Positions 30,823 through 42,007 of a stretch of 64,000 nt of DNA are shown here, in pieces. The translations under genes and the position numbers were made by a program. The stretch is taken from the NCBI RefSeq assembly GCF_017591425.1, contig NW_024465655.1, positions 1,239,501 to 1,303,500 on the forward strand. The letters run 5' to 3'. This stretch comes from Ochotona curzoniae (lineage: Eukaryota > Chordata > Mammalia > Lagomorpha > Ochotonidae). Numbering within the stretch: position 1 is the first letter of the stretch; each line of letters opens with the position of its first letter. The notes below the pieces were generated by a model that was given only the letters and a program-made list of their open reading frames with translations, was not told the origin of the DNA and did not search any database.

Positions 30823-31490
30823 TGATGTCTTTAATGGTCCGCTACCCTCTGCTGAATTTAAAGTGACATTGTCCCTTCTAATGCTGTAGATAATGAAACA
30901 GAAAGTCAGCCCACTTAGTTTCTTGCATGGCTGCAGTGTCTGGCTGGGCTGGCAGTTTTAGTTCTCTGCTTAGGGAGATGAATCTTCCCCTCCTGCCTAC
31001 TGGCTACACTGACTTCTGTTTTTCTCAATGGGGAGGGTTGGATTTGCCTGGGAAAGGCCAAGTGGCTCAGCTATGGTATCCTATGAGATTTGGTCCTGCA
31101 CCTGTGACTTCCTGATTTGGGAGTGTCAACCATTGTAGGTGTGAGTGTGTGAATGTTGGTAACTGGGGGACACACAACTCTACGGAAGTCTCATCTCTCT
31201 GAATCTGCCGGGTCCATAGTGCTTGGGCTCTGTCGTCAGAGCCCAGTCTGTTCCCCGCCCACCACAGGGAGCCTTAAGTTGGAGATTTTCACGTCAACAG
31301 TTTTGCAGTTAGTGTAATATCTGAGGGAGAGAATATGTTATATTGTTTTCACTATCTGGGTGAGGCCTAACACTTCAGCTCTTTAAATGGGGGTCACATA
31401 TTTGACCTGGGGAAGTAGAGTTATCTTGTTGACGAATCTCACACTGAGTGAACAGTGGTGAGCACGGGCTCCACTGACAGACCCAGCCCT
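30823..31490. other. Unique DNA
   Basis: No repeat or gene is recognised. Confidence 0.4.
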
Positions 31491-31491
31491 G

Positions 31492-31770
31492 AGAGCTGAC
31501 ACTGATGCAGTGAGTTAACCCTCGCTCGCATCCTGCATGGTAGAGCTGCTTTCAGTACAGCTCTCTGCTGATGCATCTGGGAAGGCAGTGGACAATGAAC
31601 CATGAACTTGGGTCCCTGCCACCCAAGTGGGGGACCCAGATGGAGTTGTAGGCTCTTTGCTATGGGCTGACTCAACCCAGGCCATTGTGACCATTTGGGG
31701 ATGAGTGATCTCTGTCTCTCGTCTATCCTTGTTGCTCTCCTTTTTAAATAAATAAAACAAATATTTAATA
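31492..31770 (+). mobile_element. CSINE, old
   Basis: Forward copy whose head is hard to read ('agctgacactgatgcagtgagttaaccc'), while the 3' half is plain ('ctgggaaggcagtgg', 'tgggggacccagatgg', 'ccattgtgaccatttgggg', tail 'aaataaataaaac'). The 'gagttaa' head word is closer to the rabbit-like C repeat, so it may predate the pika subfamilies. Confidence 0.78.
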
Positions 31771-34243
31771 ACTGAAAGAATATTTTGAAACACGATCCAT
31801 GCCCTCTGATGTTCTAAGGGGGTAGATTCCCATCCCACTTACTGTCTGTGAATAAAATCCACAAGATGGTCTCCCCCTCTGGCACATCCTTGTTGACCTA
31901 TGATTCTGTTCAGACAACTCACATGTAGTTCAAGGATTTAATGTCATAGAAATCCTACCCCTGCTCTATGAACCGTGGCTTTCCATGAGTAAAATGTACT
32001 AAGCTCTTGTACCAGTGACATGATGGTAGGGCTGTGTCAAAAAGGCCCAAGATGAGCCAGATCAAGTATTGCCCATATCGTCCAGACTGGAGAAGAAGGG
32101 AATGTCGACTTCTTTCTTTTGCCCAAGACACAAGGGTAGATTTGGACCTAATACTTTATGGAGTGGACCTAATACTTTATGAGAGTGAAGGCAAAAGGAA
32201 GAGAACAGGGGGCTAGAAGTCATGAATCGGCGTTCTTGGGCTTCCTGTGCTGTGACTGCAATGCCCACATGTCCATGCAGATGAAGCAATGTTAGGATGC
32301 AACGACAGCCCAGAGCTCTCAGGCAGTGCATCTGGTCAACACGGAGTAGATGGTTTCCAATTTGAAACAATGATTATTTTCCATTTCTCTACTTCCCTCC
32401 TTTCTCCATTTTGTTTGGTCAATGCAGGATAAAATCCACTTTGAGTCACTTAAATAAGTGTCATACAGGCCTGGTGAGACAAGCTTGTAGCTAGCTGGAT
32501 TGTAATTAGGAACAAAATGAGATTTATAATAAGAGAAAAAGAAAAAAAAAGTTGACATTTGGAATGGGGCAACATTTAGATCCAAGTATAATGCTTTGGT
32601 GGAGATGAGATTGGATAATACAGAGAAGTGGACAGAGGGAAAGAGAGAAACTGTTTAAAAATAAATGAGTTGCAGTCACGTCCAGATCTTTCGGCAAAAT
32701 TAGAAGCAGCCTGAACCAACACAGTCCGCAAATCTAAATCAATAGACCACATTCAACTTAGTGACTCTGCAAACCAGGCGAGCGGTACAACAGGGAATCG
32801 TTGAAAATGAAGTGTGTTTTGTATATGAAATGGAGAAAGGAAGGGAGGACAAAAGGGTAGCAGGACTAAAACAGGTAGATCTCAAGTCCCGAGGAGGCCT
32901 TCCGAAGCAAGACAAAGTGGATGGTGAGCAATGAGAAGATTGCACTTAATGAAGGCATGCTTTGTTGGTTTGTCTTATTTCGGGTTTTACAAAGAAACAT
33001 AAAAGACAAGTACCAGGAAAACATGCAGTGCTGTGAGAGAAAAGGTAGACGCCAGCAAGAGCCAAATGAAAAGAAAGGCATAGCGATTGTATCATGTTGG
33101 GGAACGTGGAAACGCACAGAAGCCTGGTAGTTACAGCCCAAAGGCTGAAAACCCATATGTAGGCACTGGTTATTCTCTTATTTTTAAGGTTGTCAAGGAT
33201 TCCACGGATGCATTCTCATTTCAACAGTTGAAATAATATAAAGAAAAGGGCCCTCTTTGGCCTTACTCAGTCCAACTTTCCTGTCTATAAAGAGTTTACC
33301 AAAAAATGTGATGGAAATGACAGATTTCGACAGCCACTCTTTCCTCCATAAAGAAATGAGCACTTCTTCCCACTTTAGTCGTGCTCATTTTTGATCATCA
33401 GCCAGCCTTGCTTTGAGGATAAAATTTCCAGTTTGCTCTCTCCCTTTTGCTTTTTGTGGCGCTAAAGTGTTTTTGAAATTGAAATGTTCTACCCCCCACC
33501 CACTCTCCACACTGCCATCTGTTCTCCGTGAGCACAAGGCCTGCACAGCTGGTCTCAGACACGGTCACACCGTGTGGACACAGGGATGTGCTCCGAGGAG
33601 CGAGCTGTAGCTGGGAGTGTTCGTTAATTCTATATGAAACACCTGAAAGTGCTGGGCAGTCTTTCTCGGAGCCAGAGGAGACAGATCAATGAGAGGTCTC
33701 ACGCATTAAAGGCCGTCATGGCGTAAATCTAGGAAACACCCACGCTCTATTCATCCAGCGGGAGTGGGAAGCGACATTGCCAACGCCTGAATGTTGGAGT
33801 TGTGCAGGCTTGGGTTTGGAGCTGCGCAGGCTTGGGTTTGGAGCTCAGCTCTGCTACCCGTTGCTTGTCTTTGGCAGATGAAGGCAGTGATGCTTCTGTG
33901 GGCTCTGCCATGCCTTGTCCTTCCACGCCCCTCCGAAGCCCCCAGGCTTGAAGGCAACAGATAGATCCCTTGAGTCCCACATGTGAACATGCGTGAGACC
34001 ACTCATACGCTGGTTGATAACCAGCGGCCACAGTGATTAGTTCAGAGTCGGATCGGGGTAGTTGGAGTCCCTCCTTGGGTTCCTTTTTTTTTTTTCCTAG
34101 AAGGGAAGAACTTTTTTGCCATAGGAGCATAATATCGAAGGTGCTTGTATCCTGTTCCATGTTTCTGGAACAGAGAATAAAATAATAAAAAATATTTCAT
34201 TATGTGTGAGCTAATAAACATCTGAATATAAATCTAGATTATA
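31771..34243. other. Unique DNA
   Basis: About 2.5 kb without a recognised transposon or gene. Two short tandem duplications are visible: a 21-bp period at 32143-32182 ('ggacctaatactttatg' twice) and a 22-bp period at 33796-33839 ('gcaggcttgggtttggag' twice). Frames at 33747-34160 and others have no domain. Confidence 0.45.
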
Positions 34244-34244
34244 T

Positions 34245-34367
34245 GAAGAGTTTTTAAAAAGTTTGTGGAAATGTGTAAGACAAAAAGACATACAGGGATT
34301 TAAAATTTTTTACACCAACTAAATTGATCTCTCATTTCCATTTTTCATAAACTTTTTTAAGCAGCCT
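34245..34367 (+). mobile_element. Fold-back element, single unit C
   Basis: One forward unit with terminal inverted repeats: left 'tttttaaaaagtttgtgg' and right 'ccatttttcataaacttttttaa', with 'gggatttaaaattttttacacc' in the middle. Same length (about 123 bp) as the unit in the composite copies. Confidence 0.65.
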
Positions 34368-34444
34368 CATTTATCTCATATCACTATATTGCCATTCCCT
34401 TGGTGACTAACCTGGGTTTAAACGTATATTATGTTCTATTTCTT

Positions 34445-34590
34445 TACTTGTTCATTTGAAAGAGTGACACCCCCAACATTCATGTCCCTCCCCCACTCCC
34501 ACCCAGACACACACAGAGTAAGCAAGAGAGAGAGAGAAAGTCAGGCCAAACTTGGGGTCTGGAACTCTCTGTAGATCTCCCACAGGACTT
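34445..34590 (-). mobile_element. Possible CSINE fragment
   Basis: Suggested by 'ttcatttgaaagag', a GA-rich run (34520-34540) and 'ctctgtagatctcccacagg'. The defining middle and head blocks are absent, so this is weak. Confidence 0.3.
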
Positions 34591-35035
34591 CGCTGGGGAG
34601 GCGTGTGGGGTGTTCCTGTGGTCGTAAACTGAGAGGAGCTATGTAGAAATACGTGAAGGAGTATTATTTTGGGCTCAGCTCCCGAGATTGTGAAAAGTCC
34701 TACAATGGGTGGCTGGAGACCCTGGGGTGCTCTGAGGGTGGCTAAGACCCAGTCCAAGGACCACAGTACTGGAGAGGTTGACAATGTGTGTCTCAGTGTG
34801 AAGCCCTGAAGCCTGTGCTCTGACAAGGGGTGCTTGTTCTCCGCATGTCGTTGCCATAGACCTCCAGCCCACTGCCAACGGCTGCTCACTCGGGGCCAGT
34901 CCTGCAGTTCACTCACTAACCTTGCTTGGAAATACCCTTTCTGACACATCCAACAGAATGCTTTTGCAGGTTCCTAAAACATCCCAACTACAGTTAAGTT
35001 GATACCATAGAAGTAGCCATCAACCTGGTCATTTT
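34591..35035 (+). mobile_element. Probable ancient retroelement remnant, family unsure
   Basis: The words 'gggctcagctcccgagatt', 'aagacccagtccaagga' and especially 'ggaaataccctttctgacacatcca', 'cccaactacagttaagttga' (in pieces) recall a widespread mammalian element ('ggaaatacccttacagacacacccag', 'atccagtcaagttgacacc'). I cannot say whether it is L1 3' UTR or an LTR. The 165-residue minus-strand frame here is not a gene. Confidence 0.4.
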
Positions 35036-35420
35036 GGGTTTCTTCTGAGGAGGTGGCTTTGAGAGCTAATGTGTCATACGTAAGTGCATGTAGAATTAAT
35101 TCTCTCTCTATAATATTTAATCAAGAAGAATATCGGTTCACATTGTAGCCTTTCTAAAATTAAGGCTATGTTTCACAACTGACAGCTGCTTCGCCGTGAC
35201 CATGGGTAGTATCTTTTTTCTTTCTTGGACTAGAGGTATGTCCTACAAGCAATGGAATCGTAGATGTGATAAAATAAGCTATATTTAACCTAACGTAGGT
35301 AATTTATTTTTGCTGTCTTGCTAATAATAATTTTTATAGATGATACAAGGGTCCTTTGAAATTTCTTGGGAAATAGAAGATAACTGTATTTTGGCGCAAA
35401 ATTTAAAAAAATTATTTATA
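35036..35420. other. Unique AT-rich DNA
   Basis: No repeat or gene is recognised. Confidence 0.4.
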
Positions 35421-35423
35421 TAA

Positions 35424-35550
35424 AGAGTCTTCAATAAGTTTATGGAAAATGTACATAATAAAGAAATCTAGGTGTGGGCTTTGAAAATGTTTATATCAAA
35501 ATCATGTATCCTATCTGTTCATTCCTTTTTCTACAGTTTTTGAAGTAGTT
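35424..35550 (+). mobile_element. Fold-back element, single unit D
   Basis: Starts 'gagtcttcaataagtttatgg', centre 'ggctttgaaaatgtttatatcaaaatc', ends 'cctttttctacagtttttgaagta'. The ends are imperfect inverted repeats of each other. Confidence 0.65.
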
Positions 35551-35619
35551 TTGCAATCTGTGCATATAAACAAGATTCACTCAACACTGCTATATAGAAG
35601 TTGGTCACTTTCATGTTTG

Positions 35620-35910
35620 CTTAAAAATATTTATTTATTTATTTACTTGAAAACATACACTCACAGAGTGCAAGCGAGAGAGATAATTTTTTACCTACTG
35701 CTTCATTCTTGAAACACCCACAACAACCAGGTGTGGTCCAGGCTGATGCCTGCAACTCCATCCTGGCCTCCCTGCTGGCTGGCATGAGCCTAAGTCCGTG
35801 GACCATCATTCGCTGTCTCCCAGCCAGGAAGCTGCATCAGGAGTGCTGGGGAGCTCAGCAGGACTCCGATACGGAATGCAGTTAATCCAAGCGGTGGCTG
35901 AATATGCAAG
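35620..35910 (-). mobile_element. CSINE, old
   Basis: Reversed copy starting 'aaaatatttatttatttatttacttgaaa'. The head side is recognisable from 'gactccgatacggaatgc' and 'aagcggtggctgaatatgc'. The middle is highly diverged ('ccagccaggaagctgcatcagg'). Confidence 0.72.
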
Positions 35911-37385
35911 GCTGTAGTACCATTTTATACGTTTCTTTTTTTTACTCCCCGATGGCTTGTGGAGGCAGGAAGGACCTTCTCAGTTGTCTCCACTGTGCCA
36001 TCTGGTAACCAGAAAGAATGAATGTGGAGAGAGAGCAAGAGAACAAGAGCAGAGAGGGGATTGTCAGTAGAAGCAAGCACAGGGTATCCCAGGGAAGGCT
36101 GGGCTAATGAGAATCTCCTATTTGGTTTTCCTTGGGAAGATCTGGATAGGCCACGTGATGGGATTTTCCCTCTATTCCAAAGAGCTTCTAGAGGGATCAG
36201 GAGACATTTTTTTTTTTTTAAGCGCAAAAGAAATAACGTAAGAACTTAACTTAAACATAACACTCTGACATGAAGTAGAAGATGAAGTGGAACGGGATGG
36301 AAGTTTTACCGGGGAGCTCTGATGTTCTGTGTGAGAAGAAACGAAGGGGAAGTGAGATGTTAATATCCCTTTCTCGGTGACATTAAATGGTGTGTGTGAA
36401 CACGCGGGCAAAGGCTTGGGAGGACTGCTGACCTCGCCTTTCCCATACAGGAGCTGTGTGTCAGACTCCTTGGTGAGTTGGTTTCCACCAAGTCTCCACG
36501 TTTGTTCACGCTCTCCTAGGTCTGTCCCAACTCCAACAGTGGAGTTTCCATCTCTTCCTGAAAAGGCTGTTGATCCGATGAGATCATTTCATACATTCTG
36601 TGTGTGCACTCTTGGTGACTGGGGAAGAGCCTAAAGCTAACAATTTACAGGCTGACTTGGGACTTTCCCCCCTTCATTATGGCATCTTGACAGCAAGAAA
36701 AATGACACAAGGATAGCACTTATTGATTTACTAAAGGCCTTCCTTGCGAATTTGGACGTGGATCCATCTGTGCAGTCTAGACAAATCCATGTCTATTTGG
36801 GAGGTAACAAGCTATGATATTGCAGATGTTGTCCCTGAAATTGACATAAAGCGAGCGTCTGCCCTCCCTGTGGATACTGCAGAAATAATCCATAGACACA
36901 TTTGACTCAATAAATATTGTTCGAGATAAAATTGGGGATGGTATTTTACTTTAGAGGGGAATAATTCTTACACAGTGGAAGTTAGGGGAAAAATAAACTG
37001 GAAATATATGGCTCAGGTTTGGTCATGTGGTCATTTTAATGATGCAGTAAAAATAGAGATGGAGCAAATGAGTGTTGTTTTATGGGGAAGGGCTGACTAC
37101 TTAGCGCTCTCATTCTGGGAAGATGAGGTGGGGGGCAGGCTGTGACAAGACATGTCCAGTGTTGTGAAGGAAACCAATCAATGAGCAACAACTCAAGCCA
37201 ATAAAGGAATGCAGATGGAGGTAGTTTGACGACAGAAGAGAAGGTGTCTTTCCACACTTACGGTAAAATTGTGACACACAAGAGCTGGGTCAGATATGTT
37301 GGGAATAAGATGAACTTAAAATAACCTCAAAGTGTAAGATTTACAGTGGGCAGGCATAAGAAATATGTGTGCTTATACTTTTAAA
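35911..37385. other. Unique DNA
   Basis: About 1.5 kb with no recognised repeat or gene. A/T run at 36208-36220. Confidence 0.4.
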
Positions 37386-37389
37386 ATAA

Positions 37390-37780
37390 CAGATGTTCAC
37401 TTTGAAAAATTAAAATATCATATAAGCAATCTTAGTATAATTTTTTTTTTTTAAATTGAAAACTTACAACCTGTTAGATAATTACTATTGGTGCTTTAGG
37501 ATCAAGCATCAAAACTTCCTATTTGTTTGTTTAATTTACTGAAGTACTGTTAAACTAAACAGATTGGTTTGTAATTTGTATTTGTTTTAATTTGATATTT
37601 TGTGATCTTTGTATGTCAATATGCCTAGAGCTATATGAACATTTCACATTATTGCCAAGTGTTGCTTTGTATTGATGTAGTATAATTTACTTAACCAACT
37701 CTATTTTGGTAGACGCATTTTGGGTTTTATTGTATGTTTAGCTTCTAAGTTTGTGATACTTTTGTCAAAATTGTCCCTGC
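37390..37780 (-). mobile_element. Old L1 3' remnant
   Basis: 'ttgtattgatgtagtataatttacttaaccaactctattttgg' and 'cgcattttgggttttattg' (in pieces) parallel the complement of L1 ORF2 end ('atggatgtaccataatttatttaaccagtcccctattgatgg', 'catttgggttgtttcc'). The CSINE at 37782 inserted at its edge. Confidence 0.5.
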
Positions 37781-37781
37781 A

Positions 37782-38089
37782 GGGCCTGGCAGGGTGGCCT
37801 AGTGGCTAAAGTCCTTACCTTGCTCACACCAGGATCCCATATGGGCGCCGGTTCTAATCCCGGCAGGACTGCTTCCCATCCAGCTCCCTGCTTGTGTCCT
37901 GGGAAAGCAGTCGAGGACGGCCCAAAGCCTTGGGACTCTGTACCTGCATGGGAGCCCCCGAGGAAGTTCCTGGCTCCTGGCTTCACGTCAGCACAACACT
38001 GGCCATTGTGGTCACTTGAGGAGTGAATCATTGGACAGAAGATCTTTCTGTCTGTCTCTCCTCCTCTCTGTATATCTGACTTTGTAATA
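37782..38089 (+). mobile_element. CSINE, very young, almost no A-tail
   Basis: Both promoter boxes are perfect (A-box TGGCCTAGTGG 37795-37805; B-box GGTTCTAATCC 37850-37860). The target duplication is an exact 13 bp, aaaattgtccctg (37767-37779 and 38090-38102). The copy ends 'ctgactttgtaat' and runs straight into the duplicated target, with no more than a few As. Confidence 0.97.
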
Positions 38090-38104
38090 AAAATTGTCCC
38101 TGTA

Positions 38105-38243
38105 AAAAAATAGTTAAGCATGTGTTTAAGTTACAGAGTGAGCGTGAGAGGGAAGGGGCGACCTTCCTTCTGCTGGCTTGCTTCCCAGATGGCTGCAGTG
38201 GCCTGGGCAGGGCCATGCTGAAAACAGGAGCCAAGACCTTCAT
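38105..38243 (-). mobile_element. CSINE fragment
   Basis: Only the tail-proximal half is present, reversed: 'gagtgagcgtgagagggaagg', 'ccttctgctggcttgcttcccagatggctgc' and 'aggagccaagacc' (in pieces). It starts immediately beyond the young copy, so the young copy landed next to or in its tail. Confidence 0.7.
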
Positions 38244-38334
38244 CGAAGTTGATTTTTCTTCCTGAGTTCCTATGTGATTGCTTTTCTACATGCATATTTT
38301 AACGGATATCACTATTTAAATTACTTGCAAGACT

Positions 38335-39612
38335 TTTTAAAAATTATTATTATTACTTTCCAGGATACATTTTGGTAGGTATAGGGAATTCCCACCTTGT
38401 CTTCCCATTTTTTCCCTCCCTATTTTCTTCTCTTCCAATAACAGTTACAAGTTTAGCTCTCTGTTATTTAACTACGTCATGGAATTGTAGGTATAGACAA
38501 AGTTTAGTATCAGATTGTCAAGGCCCATGTAACTTTCACTGGGGGCCTTTCATTAAGTAGCAGAGTTGCCTCACTTCCCAGTGTGCTAGTCTCAGTTATA
38601 CAGTTCATCTAGGAGAATGAAGTCCACACACGTTCAGCTGCCCATGTATTTATTTTGTATTTTGCACAAATGCTGCTGTATTTCAGGGAGAACATACGAT
38701 ATTTTTCCTTTGTGGATTAGCTTATTGCACTGAGGATACTGGTCTCTAGTTGGGGTCATTTTGTTATACGTTATAGAATTTAGTTATTTAAATGATGGAG
38801 TCGTATTCCATGGAAGATGTGTCACAGTACCTTGCTTCACTCCTCTTTCAAAGGACATCTGGTTTGTTTCCATATCTTTGCTATAGCGGATTGTGCTAGT
38901 AAAAATATAGGGTTGTAGGTCACTTTCTCATATGCAGTTTCACTTCCTATGAATATATTCCCAGGATTGGATAGCTAGGTCTTATAGTAGATCAGTGTTT
39001 CGTTTTCTGACTTCTGTAGTGGCTGCACTAGCTTCCACACTCACCTGCAGTGGAGTCCCCTGCTTGCGTGCAGCAAGCAGGTGTTGTTACTAGATTTCTG
39101 AGTGTGGCCTATATTCACTGGAGTTAGGTGGAACCTCAATGTGGTTTTTATTTGTTTCTCTAATACCTGGGGAGCCTGAGCATTTTCTCATGTGTCTTTT
39201 AACCATTTAAATTTGTTCTTTTGAAAAAATGCCTGCTCATTTCCTTTGCTCATTCCTTCACAGGGTTGTCTGTCTTGCTGTCATCGAGTTTCTGAAGCCT
39301 CTTGTAAATCCTGTATACAAGTCCCCTCTCTGTTGTGTAGTGTGCAAAGAATGTCTCCCATTCTGTGGGTTGCCTTTTCACTTTGCTGATCATGTCCCTT
39401 TGCTGTGTAGCGACATCTTGGTTTGATAGAGTCCCGTTTCTTTGTTTTGGCTTTGCCTGTGCTTTTGGTGACTTTTCTAAGCAGTCTTTCCCAATGCCTT
39501 TATCTCGTAGAGTTCATCCGTGTTTTCCTTTGGTAGTTTGAAGGTTTCTGGGTGTATATTATCTCCTTGATCCATTTAGAGCTGACTTTTCTAAGAGGTG
39601 AATTTGTTTTTT
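38335..39612 (-). mobile_element. L1 3' UTR and ORF2 C-terminal region
   Basis: The left end is the lagomorph L1 3' UTR seen also at 1-146 and 18685 onward ('ggaattgtaggtatagacaaag', 'agtatcagattgtcaagg'). It passes into ORF2 complement: 'ggagtcgtattccatgg', 'tttcaaaggacatctggtttg', 'ttctcccattctgtgggttgcc', 'ttgctgtgtagcgacatcttgg', 'ttgatccatttagagctgac'. It lacks an open frame. The body is 1.3 kb, 5'-truncated. Confidence 0.85.
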
Positions 39613-39849
39613 TATTGTTTACATTTAACACATGTGTTAGAAGCTGGATAAATAACTAACCCTTCTGTCTATTATCTCTTTCCCGTCATATATTTGCAGT
39701 ATCTTCCCTCCAACTTTGTGTCTTCCTGCATGTGTCTTTTTATTTGGAGAGAAAGCTGACAGTTATGGTTGATCTAAGTATCACTGGGGTAGCTTTTCTT
39801 TATTACTGATCGCATCAAACCACTGTCAGTTTTTCCCTCCAAATTTTTA

Positions 39850-40175
39850 TCCATAATTAAATAATTATGAGAAATTTCAGATGGACAGATCAAGAGTGAG
39901 TGTATCCTTACAGTCCTATCAAGTTTCAGAAGTCGCTAGTTTCAGAAGTCACTATTTTGCTTTACTTTTCTGTCTTCACATTTCTACATGCTCTTTTGCA
40001 TCGAAGTATTTCTGGCTGTCATGACATGTCACCTTTAAAGACTTCAGGATGTGTGTCCTACTTCAAAGGACATTCTCCTACACGATCATCACACTATCCC
40101 CCAGCCATATCAGCAACTATAATCATACAGCATTATCTAAGTCTGATTTATCTGTGCTATCGTTTGAACATGTCT
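39850..40175 (-). mobile_element. Ancient L1 3' UTR
   Basis: 'gagaaatttcagatggacagatcaagagtgagtgtatcc', 'tggctgtcatgacatgtcacctttaaagacttcagg', 'aaggacattctcctacacgatc' (in pieces) follow an L1M-type 3' region ('gacatcatgacactttacccctaaatacttcagcatgc', 'aaggacattctcctacataacc'). It differs from the lagomorph L1 to its left, so it is an older separate insertion. Confidence 0.65.
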
Positions 40176-40189
40176 TCCTTTTATTTTTT

Positions 40190-40475
40190 CTTTTAAAGAT
40201 CTATTTATTGTTACTGGAAAGTCAGATTTACAGACAGAAAGATTTTCTGTCAGCTAGTACACTCCTCACGTGGCAACAATAGCCAGAGTTGAGCCAGGAG
40301 CCAGGAGCTTCCTCTGGGACTCCCATATGGGTACAGGGGTCCGAGGCTTTTGGGGCATTCTCTACTGCTTTCCCAAAAGAAAAGCAATGAGCTAGATGGG
40401 AAGTGGAGCATCTGAGACATGAACTGGCTTCCATATGGGATCCTGGCACATGCAAGGTGAGGATTTAGCCACTTC
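40190..40475 (-). mobile_element. CSINE, reversed
   Basis: Runs from 'ttttaaagatctatttattg' to 'ggtgaggatttagccact'. The middle reads 'ttctctactgctttccc' followed by an odd A-rich 'aaaagaaaagcaatg' in place of 'aggccacaagcaggg'. The tRNA-like first part is cut short before 'gggccc'. Confidence 0.9.
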
Positions 40476-40767
40476 CTCCCACCCATTTCTCCCCTACCCC
40501 AAATTCTATTTAGCTTTTTAATGAACAGATTCAATATGGTTTATACATTTAATTCTAAGAATATAATAACAGTTCCTTCCTCCCTCTATGCTACTTGGCA
40601 TCTCTCTCCCTTTCTTTTGAACAACCCCCTTTCTGTTTTGGGGCCGATTGTTGTAACTTTCCTTGTTCTCCATAGCTAATAAAGGTGTCTTTTCCCTTTA
40701 TGTGAATTTCATTTTGCCATTTTATTATGACTATGGGGATAAAGAATTTAATGCATACATGAGAGAT
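40476..40767. other. Unique DNA
   Basis: No repeat or gene is recognised. Confidence 0.4.
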
Positions 40768-40849
40768 CCTCAAAAGGTTCATGGAAAAATATAGATAATC
40801 AGAGATAGGAATGATTTCAATTTATTTTTACCAAAATGTTCTAAAATTC
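40768..40849 (+). mobile_element. Fold-back element fragment E
   Basis: The left part only: 'cctcaaaaggttcatgg', 'gatttcaatttatttttaccaaaatg'. The right inverted repeat is replaced by the adjoining SINE. Confidence 0.55.
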
Positions 40850-41120
40850 TATTTTGGAAAGAAGACTCAGGGATGTTTTTCATATGTTGAGGTCACTTCA
40901 CAGACACTCCAGTAGCCAGGGCTGGGTCAGGCCAAAGCCCAAAGCCAGGAGCTCAATCTACATCTTCTACATGATTGGCAGGAGTCCAAGTGCCGTAGCC
41001 AGCACGGGCTACCTTCCTAGGAAGTGCATCTTCCTAGAAGAGCAGCCAGGATTCCAACCCAGGCACTCCGATATGGGCTGCTCACATTCCAACTGGCCTT
41101 TCAACCACTGTGCCCAACTC
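40850..41120 (-). mobile_element. CSINE, old
   Basis: Reversed old-subtype copy identified by 'gggtcaggccaaagcccaaagccaggagc', 'ccaggattccaacccaggcactccgatatggg' and 'caaccactgtgcccaac' (in pieces). The tail side is worn away. Confidence 0.72.
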
Positions 41121-41355
41121 TAATCCATCACTTAGTTTTTCATTCCATTTCCGTAAGACCTTTTTTTGAAGTGCCCTTGTATTATAAGAATGCTCTTTAT
41201 GTTCATTACAAAAATTGTTCATATACATAAGAACTTCTTAAGCTGTGAATATGTTAGAACAAATGTAGGACAATAGTAGGAAAATGACTCTTACATTTTC
41301 CTTATGTGGCATTTAAAAATAGTTTTTGAGATACAATTAAACAGGAGCTGTGATT

Positions 41356-41683
41356 AAAAAAAATTTTAAAGATCTATTTCTTTTTATTTGAAAGGTGGAT
41401 TTTGCAGAGAGAGAGAGAAGAGATGAGCAAGAGAAGGTCATCCATCTGCTGGTTTACTCTCCAATGGGTGTGATGGCCAGATCTAAGCTGGTCTTGAGCT
41501 GAGTCAGGAGCCTCTTCTCCCAAGATGGGTTCAGGGTCTCAAGGACTTGGGTCATTTTTGGCTGCTTTCCCAGGCCATAAAGCAGAGAGCTGGATGGGAA
41601 TTGGAGTAGTCATGTGAACTGGAAACCATATGGGAGGCTGGCCCTACAGGGCAGAGGATTAGCTTGCCACCATGCAGTCCCCT
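41356..41683 (-). mobile_element. CSINE, older subtype
   Basis: Reversed copy with 'aaagatctatttctttttatttg', a GA-rich stretch, 'ctgctttcccaggccataaagc' and 'ggattagcttgccaccatgc'. The B-box region is truncated ('tagtcatgtgaactgg'). Confidence 0.88.
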
Positions 41684-41696
41684 AACTATGCTATTT

Positions 41697-42007
41697 AAAA
41701 AATGTATCTATTTTATTTTAAAGGCAGAGAGGCAGAGTAGGACAGAGAGAGAGAGAGAGTCAGCCATTTATGTAGTGGTTCCCCAAATGCCCGCAACATC
41801 TGGTATAAGCTGAAGCAAGCTGAAGCCAACACTAGCATCTCAGTTCAGGTCTCCCGAGTGGATGGTGGGAACCCAACCTATTGAACCACCACCACCAGCG
41901 TGCACATTAGCAGGAATCAGGAGCAGAAGTGTGACTTAAACCCAGATGCTGCAGTGTGAGATGTGGGTATTACAAGAGGCTCCTAAACATGATGCCAAGT
42001 GCTCCCC
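41697..42007 (-). mobile_element. CSINE, old
   Basis: A second reversed copy only about 14 bp after the previous one. Landmarks: 'ttaaaggcagagaggcag', 'agagagagagagagtcagcc', 'gacttaaacccagatgctgcag', 'catgatgccaagtgctcc'. The middle is unusual ('gaaccaccaccaccagcg'). Confidence 0.75.

Noticed and set aside
33796..33839. Short tandem 22-bp duplication considered as a minisatellite
   Set aside because: Only two units, so it is too short to call a repeat array; mentioned within the unique-region entry.
34452..34949. 165-residue minus-strand frame
   Set aside because: It covers probable ancient retroelement sequence and shows no known domain.
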